Below are positions 44,098-54,392 of a stretch of 64,000 nt of DNA, in pieces. Source of the DNA: Aureobasidium sp. EXF-3400 (Eukaryota; Ascomycota; Dothideomycetes; Dothideales; Saccotheciaceae); the NCBI GenBank assembly GCA_024195585.1, contig SWBL01000216.1, positions 23,808 through 87,807 of the forward strand, given 5' to 3'. The notes below the pieces were generated by a model, which saw only the letters and a list, made by a program, of their open reading frames with translations, did no database searches and had not been told where the DNA came from. The translations under genes were made by a program, and so were the position numbers. The stretch's first letter is position 1; each line of letters starts with the position of its first letter.

Positions 44098-45765
44098 ATG
44101 CCTCGGTTGAAGCCGGGCGAGAGGAAGCGGGCTTATGTGCCCAAGAGTCGGTCGGGTTGTCCAACATGCAAGTACGATTTTCTCGAGGTTCACACCTCGC
44201 GGTTCACTTACTGACGGTCCTTGCTGCTTCAGAAGTTTGTACAAGATCACCAGTGAGGTCCTTCACGATCTAGTCTTATCTATATCCCAGTCCGACGTGT
44301 CAAATGTGACGAGACGAGGCCAAATTGCAGGAGATGCACATCTACCGGTCGCAAGTGCGACTATCCAATCATCCTTCCAGAACAAGGCCTCACAAGTAAT
44401 GCACTTGAAAGTCCCGTATCTAACCCAAGACTCAGTCCATGTATCAACGAACAAGAAGGACGATCACTTGACTTCTTTCGTACTGTTACGCTCCCACAAA
44501 TCGCAGGTACCAACCATCGGGAATTCTGGGGCAAACTGATCTTGCAAGGAGCGCATTCGGATGAAGCCACATATCATGCGCTTCTTGCACTATCGAGCGT
44601 TCACGAGAACTATGTTACAGGGAAGCACGCGGAGTTGCGACTTGACGCATTTGCACTCAAGCAGTATAATTTCGCCATCAGAGATCATCTTGATATGCTT
44701 ACTGTACTCTCAAGATCTGACGAAGTCGAAAGGCCCTTTATTTTGCCCTGCTCGATCATGTTCATCTGTATCGAGGTGCGTCTGGCCTGGCCACATTTTC
44801 AATCGAATGCTGATACGATACAGTTGATGCAGAATCATTTCAAATCAGCCATACTCCTCCTCAGGAACACATTCACCGCCATCTCAATGTTACAGGCTCG
44901 AGATAAAGGAAAATGGTTCGAACACATACGAACCGGCTCAACCGACCAGGAACTTCTTCTCAGTCGTCTGCAATTCCAAGCGAAAGCTCTGGTCGGCTCA
45001 AGATGGGGCCACACATATCGTTTGCGTCCGATCATCGCTCACACCAACATACCTTCTAGATTCGCATCTGTTGCTGAAGCCAAAGACTGTTATCACACTC
45101 AGACATATATCCATGGTCCTTCTGGTAGGACGAATGATATGCTGGAGCATTCAGATTGGCCGTCACGCTATAAGAGTGCTTTGGACGCATTTCTGTTTAC
45201 TCAGAAATCGGCGCTGAGCCTTGAGGACAACAACCGTCTTCATCTTATCAAGATACATCTACTTACCATCCCTCTTGCGCCGAGATTACCCGGTTCTCAC
45301 TCCACAACAAGTATCGTTGACGAGATGCACTGGGATCAATATACTACAACGTTTGGGAAGATACTCGACCTGGTGGAGAGTTTTGTCTACAATCTGGACA
45401 CCAACCAAGCCCCATCGTTCTCCCTCGATTTTGGCATCATAGGACCTCTGGGTATTCTGACACATCGCTGTCGCGATCCGAGTCTACGCCGCAAGGCTAT
45501 ACAGCTGTTACGCATCTACAATCGCCAAGAGGGGATGTGGCATAGCTCTCTTACCGCCAATGTTGCAGAGAGACTTGTCAAGATAGAGGAAGCTGGATTG
45601 ACTAGCCCTAAGCACTGTGCGGATATCCGCAACGCAGCACGTGTCTCAGAGGTACGGCTTCGCCATGATCTGGATCAGCAACAAGTTATATTGTGTTATG
45701 ACCGACAGCAGAGCTCTATGGAATGTGCAAGGGTAAAAGTTGAAGAGAAGATAGCATACTGGTAG
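44098..45765 (+). CDS. Zn2Cys6 transcription factor with lengthened zinc-cluster loop
   Basis: Best two-exon model: 44098-44171 and 44274-45765 (102-nt intron, gtacga...ctag), 521 residues. Exon 1 encodes KRAYVPKSRSGCPTC; exon 2 encodes RRVKCDETRPNCRRC and TSTGRKCDYP, so all six Cys of the cluster are present, but the first loop is C-x2-C-x11-C rather than the usual x6. Other acceptors either break the frame or need a 20-nt exon plus a 38-nt intron. A 2-nt loss at the acceptor near 44290 relative to a normal family gene would explain this. The rest (HSDEATYHALLALSSVHENY, then a helical region to EKIAYW) is the usual regulatory part of fungal C6 factors. It may control the neighbouring tannase and monooxygenase. 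Confidence 0.7.
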
Positions 45766-46337
45766 CGTGTCCTGCAACTAAAGCCCGGTGCATGGACTCG
45801 CATCTATTGAACAGCAGGTACTACTCACAGTAGAATCTAAGATTTGTACAAATTGGAAATCTCCGGACTGCATCCGAGATCTTGCAGAAAACTTTGCTAT
45901 TATGATCTGTCCACTTTTGGTAACTTGCCGTGATGTTCTTGACAATGGCTATGCGTTGCTTTTGAGGACAGATGCAGAACTCGTGATGAGCTCCACAAGA
46001 CTACCTCAAAGCTTGCGGCATCTTCGAGTAAGCTATTCTAGAGTCGTTCCAGCGAATCGTCCGCTGGATCCGCCAGTCATCTTAGTCAGTTGAAGTCAAC
46101 TTGGTAAACATCCAATTGATCAAGAAAAAGCCAGGGTTGTGCCATCAACGATCATGGTTGAATCGAATCTAATCTGATCCGATTCCAACGGGACTTCGGA
46201 CGCTGAGCCGAGGGTATCCCCGCACATCCATATCTGAATGGTCTACTCGAGCTTAACAGAGTCTCATTACTTCGGAACTGGTCTGGGTCTCTCGTTCTGC
46301 GTCGACACAAACTTCATAACGCGTGACACGGACGACC
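45766..46337. other. Intergenic, promoter of the phenol monooxygenase-type gene
   Basis: 572 bp. An open frame at 45788-46093 lacks an ATG and shows no domain; not called. Confidence 0.5.
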
Positions 46338-48303
46338 ATGGATTTTATCGAAACAGAAGTTGTCATTTGCGGCAGTGGATCTGCAGGAATCTGCGCTGCT
46401 ATATGGCTTGCGCAAGCAGGTATCTCGTTTCGATTCCTGGAGACGATGGACGGTCCGCTGGAGATCGGGCAGGCTGATGGTGTTGCTTGCCGTACTGTCG
46501 AGATCTTCGAGAGTTTTGGCATTTCCGAAGAGTTGCTACGTGAAGCCTATCACGTAAACGAACTGACGTTCTGGAGCATGCGCGATCAGAAGCTCTGCCG
46601 AACAGGTCGAGCACCAGATACCCCTCCTGGATTGTCACATCTTCCGCACGTCATACTCAATCAGGCTAGGATCAATGAGCTGCTACTCCACAAGATGTAC
46701 AGCTACAATCCAAATCAACACATCGACTATGCTCATCACGTCAACGCGGTCCAGATAGATCTGACAAAAGACTATCCAGTCGGAATCACGGCAAGTAACT
46801 GCGGTCAGGAGAAGATCTTTCGAGCAAAATACGCGCTGGTAGGTTCTTTGGTCACCTTGACCACTCCAGACATCAGCGTTGATTTCAAGGATAGGCATGT
46901 GATGGAGCCCACAGCAGCGTCCGTCGATCTCTTGGGTATAAGATGGTTGGGGATTCTTCGAACGCTATCTGGGGCGTGATGGACATTTTTCCTAGAACGA
47001 ATTTCCCCGACATTCGGAAGAAGGCGACAGTTCATTCGAAAAATGGTTCCATTGTCGTGATTCCCAGAGAGGGAGGATTCATGGTTCGCTTCTACGTCCA
47101 GATGCCAGCTGGAACGGATCCTAAGCAGGTGACTATCGCGGGACTGCATCAGCGAGCGGCATCTATACTTGAGGGCTACGAGTTCGAGGTGCAGCATACC
47201 TTCTGGTGGTCTGCATATTCCATCGGTCAGCGACTAGCTGAGAAATTCAGCGCCCATGATCGAGTGTTCCTCGCAGGCGACGCATGCCACACTCACTCGC
47301 CAAAAGCTGGCCAAGGGATGAACGTCAGTCTTCAGGATGGATACAACATTGGGTGGAAGCTTGCCCATGTCCTTCGTGGTAGGCTTCGGCCTGACGCTAT
47401 AGGCACATACGTGTCCGAACGATCCAAGGTGGCAGCTGAACTCATCGATTTCGACCGGACGCTTACTAGCTTGTACAACCCAACACATGCAGGGAGCGCT
47501 GCCGAGACGTTTCAGGACCACTTCCTACGAAGCGCAAAGTATATGGCCGGTCTGATGACTCGCTACGAGGGTTCGATCCTTGTGAATAGCCAGGACAGTG
47601 ATCAACAGTCCGCAAGAAACGTGCACATCGGCATGCGCTTCCCAAGTGCCCGGGTTGTCCGTCTGTCTGACTCAATGCATCTCGAATTTGCTAGAGTTTT
47701 GAAGTCTGATGGTCGATGGCGGATAGTGATCTTTGTCGGAGACATAAAAGAGCCAGCCGGCAAAGAAAGGCTGGACATCGTGAGTTGAAACACCTCATTA
47801 CAATGCCTGCAGCTGACCAGAACGTCACAGGTCACCAACTATCTCAACTCGACGGGAAGTCCATTAATGCGCCGCAGTACATCTGGCGTGAATCTCGATT
47901 CCAACATCGAACTGCTTCTTCTACTAGCAGGTCATCAAAACGACATTGAGGTATTTCGTGACATCCCCGCGCTTTATCTCCCAATCCACACGAAATACAA
48001 CATGGCGGGTACGTATAGAGCTACAAGCATTAGAAACCACTTCTGATCCGTCACAGACATTAACAACGTCTTCATCGATGATGAAAGCATCACGGGCGGT
48101 CATGGTCAAGCATATGGATCGTATGGAGTTGACAAAGATCATGGTTGTGTGGTGGTGATACGGCCCGATCAATGTGAGATTGTCCTTGTTTGATGTAAGA
48201 CCCTACTAACTCGCTTCTAGATGTTTCAATGGTCACCAGCATTCCAAACGTCAGCAAGATCGGTCGGTTCTTCGATAAAATTACACCTGAGGATGATGAG
48301 TAG
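46338..48303 (+). CDS. FAD-dependent aromatic hydroxylase (phenol 2-monooxygenase type)
   Basis: Five exons: 46338-46838, 46895-47779, 47831-48008, 48057-48173, 48221-48303; 587 residues, typical for the family with its C-terminal thioredoxin-like domain. FAD motifs: VVICGSGSAGICAAIWLAQ (GxGxxG), ACDGAHSSVRRSLG (DG motif, spliced across intron 1) and VFLAGDACHTHSPKAGQGMN (GD motif). The C-terminal part (from VTNYLNSTGSP through DIPALYLPIHTKYNM to SKIGRFFDK) is the dimerisation fold of phenol hydroxylase. The enzyme would add a hydroxyl ortho to a phenolic OH using NADPH and O2. Start at accATGg. Its neighbours, a tannase, a C6 regulator and an SDR, suggest use of plant phenolics; substrate is inferred. 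Confidence 0.92.
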
Positions 48304-48444
48304 CGAATGCAATCACTCTTCTCGGGTGAGCGGCGAATAGTTGGAATCAGTGTGGCCTGACGTTTGTACTCATTGGCATCATTTGGTGGCCACGAAGTAC
48401 GACTCGTGTCAACGTAGGGTACATGCGATGCGAGGTAGATCGAT

Positions 48445-49167
48445 CTACCACGGCACCTGTTCTCCACTGTATGTCCAGAATGATGCAGTATCATCCTTCT
48501 TCAGCCCATGCAACACCTTTAGCATGCCACTAATACTCTCATGAGCCTCGATCATAGCACCCTCGCCGCCCATGCGAGTCTTCACCCAACCAGGATCCAT
48601 GCTAATCACAACAGCGCCTGGGAGCTTCTCTCGCAACTCCTCGCCTTGATGAACCGTGAGCATGTTCAACGCGGCTTTGCTGATGCTGTATGTGGTGCAC
48701 TTTCTTGGCTTAATGCCTATGCTGACTTTCATGCTGCCGAGTCCAGATGTCATGTTCAAGAGCCTCACATCCGACGATAGCATGCCAGCTTTGTAAAAGG
48801 ATTCAGTTGTCTTTGCAGGTCCGAGGACATTGATGTTGATGTGCTCATTCATATCGCTTTCAGTTATCGACAATGAATCCTGCTCTGGGACAGCATTGAT
48901 GCCACTGTTGTTGAGGAGGTAGTCGATCTTCTTATCCCCAAGAGTCTTTTCACATGTCTCCACAAAGGAAGTAATGCTAGATGCTTTTCCAGTGTCGCAT
49001 TCCAGGATATGTATGTTGTTGTTCTTGTTGAGTGATTTCAAGTCGGTCAAATCGTTTGACATTGAACGTACTGCTCCGATCACGGTGTTGGAGCTGTCTG
49101 CAGAAAGCTGACGAACAAATTCGAGGCCAAGGCCTCTGTTGGCACCGGTGAGCACGTAGACAGGCAT
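48445..49167 (-). CDS. Classical short-chain dehydrogenase/reductase
   Basis: Single exon, 240 residues. N-terminal VYVLTGANRGLGLEFV (TGxxxGxG cofactor motif), NNSG in YLLNNSGINA (NNAG equivalent), catalytic Ser in NMTSGLGS and YSISK (Tyr-x3-Lys), then PGWVKTRMGG. It resembles the C-factor/sniffer-like branch of small SDRs. It converges on the aromatic hydroxylase gene with 140 bp between the stops. Possible role in reducing a carbonyl made from phenolics; unproven. Confidence 0.9.
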   Translation of the reverse strand: MPVYVLTGANRGLGLEFVRQLSADSSNTVIGAVRSMSNDLTDLKSLNKNNNIHILECDTGKASSITSFVETCEKTLGDKKIDYLLNNSGINAVPEQDSLSITESDMNEHININVLGPAKTTESFYKAGMLSSDVRLLNMTSGLGSMKVSIGIKPRKCTTYSISKAALNMLTVHQGEELREKLPGAVVISMDPGWVKTRMGGEGAMIEAHESISGMLKVLHGLKKDDTASFWTYSGEQVPW

Positions 49168-50201
49168 GATGAGCGAACTTTGCGATAGTTCGAGAAACGA
49201 AGGCAGAGCCTCATATAACTATTGCGACCGAGGCGAAAGCGGGGGCGGGGTCAGGTATAGAAGGCGGCTAAAAGTCAATGGCGGCTAAACTGTCGGGAGA
49301 TGCGGTGAGGTGACGTTCAGCAAATGTCTTTTGTGCTTCACGTCCGTTCTTCTACACATCCTCTACGTCAAACCACTGCGCAGAAGAAACTTGAACCCCT
49401 TGCGCTATCTCGAAGAAACAGTCCATGTAAGGATCGTCACTGGTCAGGCCAAGGACGAAGGCATCTCGACATCAGGCGGACTCGAACAAATTATCCAAGT
49501 CTTGATAAGGCTGTACGACCTTGCTTCTCCTGGGTGACACCAATTGACTGACTTTCCTGACTACCACGCCGTCTGGCCAGCAACACACTCATGTATGGAC
49601 CCACAATGACAGGAGTTCGGCCGTTCCTTGTCCCATTCGCCTTTCATAATTGCGCCAGCTTTAAACCGGTTGATTAACCTGATCGACATCAAGCATATCC
49701 TGGAATACCCTCTGTCACGCTATCCCGGGTCATCTGAATCACCCCGTATGGCAGAAATGGCTTTGTCTAGATCTCTGTGATTCAAAATTGCCCTTCGCCG
49801 TTCTAGGGCTTCAACGGCGATACCGTCAAAACATTCCGAACGGGGGGCGTCGAGCTACAGACATCTGATGCCATGCACATTAGCATCGGCCTCTGAGGTG
49901 GACTATTGCAAACCAATGACTTGCCTCGACGCTAGTGTCTGTCTATCTTTCTCACCCAAGAGAGCAAAACTTGGTTTATCTTGGCAGATTCAGAACAACA
50001 TACAGGCAGGGACTATCTGCTTGAGCTGACCTCTAAATCAAACTCTGCAATACGAGCAGTTTACTACAACCGTTGTTGGGAAGTGAAAAACACAGAGAAC
50101 CAAGTATATCCCTCTCGCACATATACAATCGTCACTCATCTCCTTTCTGAACACATCTTTTCCTTCTTCTCTCCAAGATTCCATTTTTCATCCAACTCGC
50201 A
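49168..50201. other. Intergenic region
   Basis: 1.0 kb between divergent SDR and secreted-protein genes; no supportable gene. The last 100 bp before 50202 are CT-rich, as is usual before a fungal start. Confidence 0.5.
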
Positions 50202-51283
50202 ATGTCTCTTCTTGCAGAATCATATTTTCTTTTGTTCCTTATCTCTTTGGTGTCAGCAGGCCCCTCAGGCTTTGGCCATGCCTTCAGTTCCGGTCCCACT
50301 GCTGATGGCAATTGGATCCGCATCGCAAACTCCACCTTGGTCGTTCCATCCCCACCTCTACCGCAGAAAGGCCTACTTTCTCTTTGGGTAGGAATGGGTA
50401 CCAGTAACGGCGACCTGATCCAAGCTTTGGTTGAAAGCTACAACGACGCTATCGATGATGGGTGCGGTGTATTGAGTGGAGATTGGTGTGCGTGGACGAG
50501 TACATTAGTGTCTACGGGCCAGCAGGGAGGGAGACAAGTGCTCGCGAATGTTGGCGATCGAGTGCAGATGAGCTGTAAGTATTTTTATCCACTCTCATTC
50601 TACAAAGTACAGAATGGATATGCTGATGTAGATTTGGAAGATATGTATAACGACGACACAGGAAATTATGATCAATACGTCCTCGTCAATGGCGTGGTGG
50701 TGTCCACTTTCTCGACGTGTAAGCTGCACTCACCACCTTACTTTCACTTCTGACCAACGAACTGACTAGTACCACAGCATCAGGAAAAGCACTAGGTTGG
50801 GGTACGGCGGAAGAGTGTAACCAAGCCGCCCCGGCCTATCCTTGCGGCCTCACGCCCGCCCATGACTGGATAGACACCATTCTCGTTCTCGACCAAGCAC
50901 AACCGAGTTACTCCAACACCTTCGGCAGGTTCGGTGCTTCGGGATCTCTTGCCTCCTCGGACGGCGGTAAAACCTGGACTGGTGATAAGATCACCATAGA
51001 TGCTTGGGATTACACGCCCATGTGTCCTGGTGATGATGGTTATAAGCTCACCACACTTGAGAACAGCGTGTTCAACACTAGCTGTGGTTTTGACTTTGTG
51101 GGTGGGGAGCTCGCGAGCAAGACAATGGGGAGTATACAAGATTGTGTAACTGCTTGCGACGAGACTGAAAATTGTTTCTTCGCTGTGTGGGATGGTACCA
51201 TCTGTGGACTGAAGAGTTCGGTTGCTAAAAAGGTGGCCAGAGATGGTATGATTGCTGGCTCGTTGATGTCGAAAGATTGTTGA
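50202..51283 (+). CDS. Secreted protein with lectin-like N-domain and PAN/apple-like C-domain
   Basis: Three exons: 50202-50574, 50632-50718, 50778-51283; 321 residues. Signal peptide MSLLAESYFLLFLISLVSAG. Residues 35-210 (GNWIRIANSTLVVP, GLLSLWVGMGTSNGDLIQAL, SSGKALGWGTAEEC, CGLTPAHDW) look like a jelly-roll, concanavalin- or G1-peptidase-type fold of unknown activity found in plant-associated fungi. The last 90 residues have the Cys pattern of a PAN/apple module (NTSCGFDFVGG ... DCVTACDETENCFFAVW ... ICGLKSS), a protein or carbohydrate binder. Extracellular. It runs head to tail with the UstYa-family gene. Confidence 0.75.
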
Positions 51284-51770
51284 TCAGCCATGGATACCCA
51301 AAATTTGGATTCCCTTCCATTGATCCGAAGAAGTAGGTATGCAGCTCTCGAAAAACACAACTCGAGTGAACTTTGATCCGTACCTTCTTATGCAGGATGT
51401 CCCTTCATAATCGATTTCATAGGCGACCATGAGGAAGTCAATGATATAGCAGAGCGCTACATCGTAGTGTTATAGTAAAAGTCGACATCATCGGATGCCG
51501 GAATATAGGGTTCGCCTAAGCCGCGGATCTTTTTGAGTTGCCGCGCGTTCAACGCGGCTACTTCGAGCTCCAACTCCACCTGGAGGCAGTAATCTGTATA
51601 GCAAGGTTCCACTAGTGAAGTGGCTCCAAGAAGACGTCAATGGCGTCGCATCACGATCACAAGTATAAATGATGCTGATCCCGCCGACGGAGGATAAGTC
51701 CTTTGCGTAGTGCGCATAACCTTGATGCTTGTAGAAAGACGATAGCTTGTTATTGTTCAGCGCAGTCACG
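51284..51770. other. Intergenic, UstYa-family gene promoter
   Basis: 487 bp with no open frame of interest. Confidence 0.5.
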
Positions 51771-52754
51771 ATGACTTGGTATCCGCGTAACGATTATGAA
51801 TCTCCTGATGTCGACGACGAAGCCGGTGTTGGCCTCATGGCGCCAAAATCGGAATCTACGGCGAGACGCCCGACCGAGCAACGACAGTCATGGATCACCA
51901 AGTCTTCTTTGAGTATTGTGCTGATCTTGTCGAACATTGTCTGGGCTGGTCTCTGCCTGTTACTCTGGCGAGAGCTACATATATCTGGAGGTCCTGCTCA
52001 TGTGAGCCACCATGAGTTTGAAGCAGATTTCGGTACTTTCTCTTTAATGGTTGAAACACTAATTCAACATGATACTGAACAATCACTTTGATTAGTCACC
52101 ACAGCCTCCCTGCCATACAACCACGCCACGATCAGTTTCGATGATCTCCTTCTCTTCAATGAGACGAGCCACAGGGTATACCGACAGATGGACTCCTCCA
52201 ACCCCCTGTACTTCGGCAGACCGAGCCCAGCCATCGATGCCGCATGGGCTGAACTCCTACAATACGAATACCCGGCGATCACACCAGAGGAGATTGTCCT
52301 AAACCCTTCTCTCTCCTATGACATGGACAAGGACAAGCATCCAGTAACGGGCAAGTATCACTTTGCGCTCGACGTCTTTCACAATTTACACTGTCTCAAC
52401 GCTGTGAGGAAGGAGCTCGATAAGGACTACTACGGTGCACATGACCATGGCCATGTTGGAAAGAGAGCGGAAACCGAACATGAAGCTCACGCACCACATC
52501 AGCACCAGCATGACCAAACCGCCTGGGATACAGCCCAAAGAGACCACATCGACCATTGCATGAATCATATTAGGCAGAGCTTGCAGTGTCGCCCTGATCT
52601 AAGCCCAGCGGCAATGCATGTGTTCGAAGACCTCGATGGCTCAAAGTACTTCCTTGGCAATGCAGAGAAACATACGTGCTATGATTGGGAAAGTATCATG
52701 CGATGGGCTGCAGCGAGAAAACCCGAGCCGGGTTACACAACTCCTGTAGATTGA
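51771..52754 (+). CDS. UstYa-family (DUF3328) oxidase-like membrane protein
   Basis: Two exons, 51771-52032 and 52096-52754 (63-nt intron); 306 residues. Cytosolic N-terminus, one membrane helix (SLSIVLILSNIVWAGLCLLLW), then the lumenal domain. Both diagnostic HxxHC motifs are present: HNLHCLN (from 52380) and HIDHCMNHIRQ (from 52545), with the later CYDWE. Family members catalyse oxidative cyclisation or dehydrogenation in ribosomal-peptide and other fungal metabolite pathways. Between the two motifs lies an extra His-rich loop (DHGHVGKR ... HEAHAPHQHQHDQ). No precursor peptide with Kex2-spaced repeats is visible nearby, so the pathway is unknown. Confidence 0.88.
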
Positions 52755-53048
52755 GGGTCGGTTTGTTGTTAGCTTCCTCACAGATAACACACCCATTCAG
52801 TTGTCTCTTCATTGACTGTCTCCAGAAAGTCTTGCTACTCCACGCCCAGACGGGTGCGTCGCTGTTATTTGTTTGATAAGACACTCTTGATCACAACTGC
52901 TGGAATGGTGTTATAGAATCTTCAAGACACGACTGCGATACACGCTCAGAAAGAAACAACTACAAGATGAACACAACGATTCCAGACCTGATTGATAACC
53001 CTCGACCTTTCGCGAGAAGATTCCACATCGACCACAGTGTCCAAGCTT

Positions 53049-54392
53049 CTAAGAAGAAACGTACAAGAAGTACCCGCAGGGCCCATTCGAAAAAATGGTA
53101 GGGAGTTGATTGTTCGAAGCATACGAATCGGCCAGTTGCCCTTGGTTAGCAGGGCAAGAGTTGTAGATGACGAGCTCGCAATTAGAACTGCCGAATGAAG
53201 GGATCCAATTACTGCCGGCACAGTTTGCTGTGGTGGCACAAGCCGCACAACAACTGTAGGCGTCGGCAGTGTAGAAAATCTGATTATTAGGGCCGTTGTC
53301 GTCAAGCAGAGCGAGCTGCGAGCCGGAAGAGTCGGTCGAGACTTGGTTTTGAGCTCCGCATTGAGCATAGTATGTGCTAGTTGGTTGGTACGTGACCGTG
53401 GATGTGACGCTAGGTGTCGAGCTCGATTAGCATGTGGTTTAGGAGGGACGAACGAATGTCTCACGTTTGACTTTGGGTCTGGGTGACCAAGACTGTGCTA
53501 GTCGTTGTGTCGGTTTCACTGAAAGTAGAAGTTGTACTTGCGTCAGGAACATAGATGGTCGTGGTAGTAGTGACGCTAGCGGTGACGGTGAGGGTCGGAG
53601 TTGTCGCTGTGATTGTGGTCGTCCGCTTCGCGGTCAAAGTGAAAGTGATTGGCCTAATCGACTCAACCAATTGAGTACAAACGACTTTGTAAGGGTACTT
53701 AGTCTTCGCTCCTTTACAGCGAGGAGGCATGAAGGCGATAGCGGCACGAGCTTCATGGATCTCGGACGATTTCTTAACCATGGCATTGGCTTGGACAGCA
53801 GGTGACAGGCCCCGTTTCTTGCCTCCAGATGTTGGAGTCGGGACGATGAAGCCATCAGGAATGGGTACAGTGCTAGTTGTGGTAGCCGCTGTGGATGTCA
53901 CTATGTCCGTTTCAGTCTGTGAAATGGTGACAGTGTCTACCAGGGGACAAAGGTTAGCATTGTTGACAGAATTAGCTTCCTGGAGCCACCCTGGTACGCA
54001 CCTGTCTCGGTCGTCGACACAATCATGGTTGTGGTGCTGCTGAAAGTGTCTGTCACCACGGGAGCGGTAGTGGTAGCCGTCAGTGTGGTTGTTGTAGTAG
54101 CTACGTTCAGTAAGCATGGCAGCCTGCTAATAGGAGCCTTGAATGTCGACTCACTTGTTGTGGCTTGCGGTGTCAAGGTTGTCGAGGGCGTCTTGGTGTA
54201 GAGAACGATAGGGTTCAGATTGACGACTAAAGATGTTGTGGAAGTCGTTGCAGTCGTGGACTTGGTGGTGAGATAAGTCCTACAAGTCGTTTGAGTGAAT
54301 GCCGTCGCTGCCAGCCGCTTCTCGAGTCCGGCCACAGGCTGAGCCAGAAACAGGGACGAGGCGAACAACACACCAAGAAGAGAAGGAATCAT
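53049..54392 (-). CDS. Secreted Thr-rich protein with C-terminal PAN/apple-like domain
   Basis: Four exons on the minus strand: 54392-54155, 54100-54002, 53936-53465, 53409-53049; 389 residues. Signal peptide MIPSLLGVLFASSLFLAQPVAG followed by LEKR, a Kex2-type site. The body is Thr/Ser/Val-rich with repeated short beta-like stretches, likely O-glycosylated, interrupted by one Cys pair around CKGAKTKYPYKVVC. The C-terminal 110 residues (CGAQNQV ... YSCCAACATTANCAGSNW ... NCELVIYNSC ... NGPCGYFLY) have a PAN/apple-like Cys pattern. Probably wall-associated. A TATTTATA-like site lies about 60 bp upstream. Convergent with the UstYa-family gene. Function unknown. Confidence 0.7.

Noticed and set aside
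44233..44290. Alternative model for the C6 factor with a 20-nt exon and a 38-nt intron
   Set aside because: 38 nt is below the usual minimum for fungal introns; the 102-nt single-intron model is simpler.
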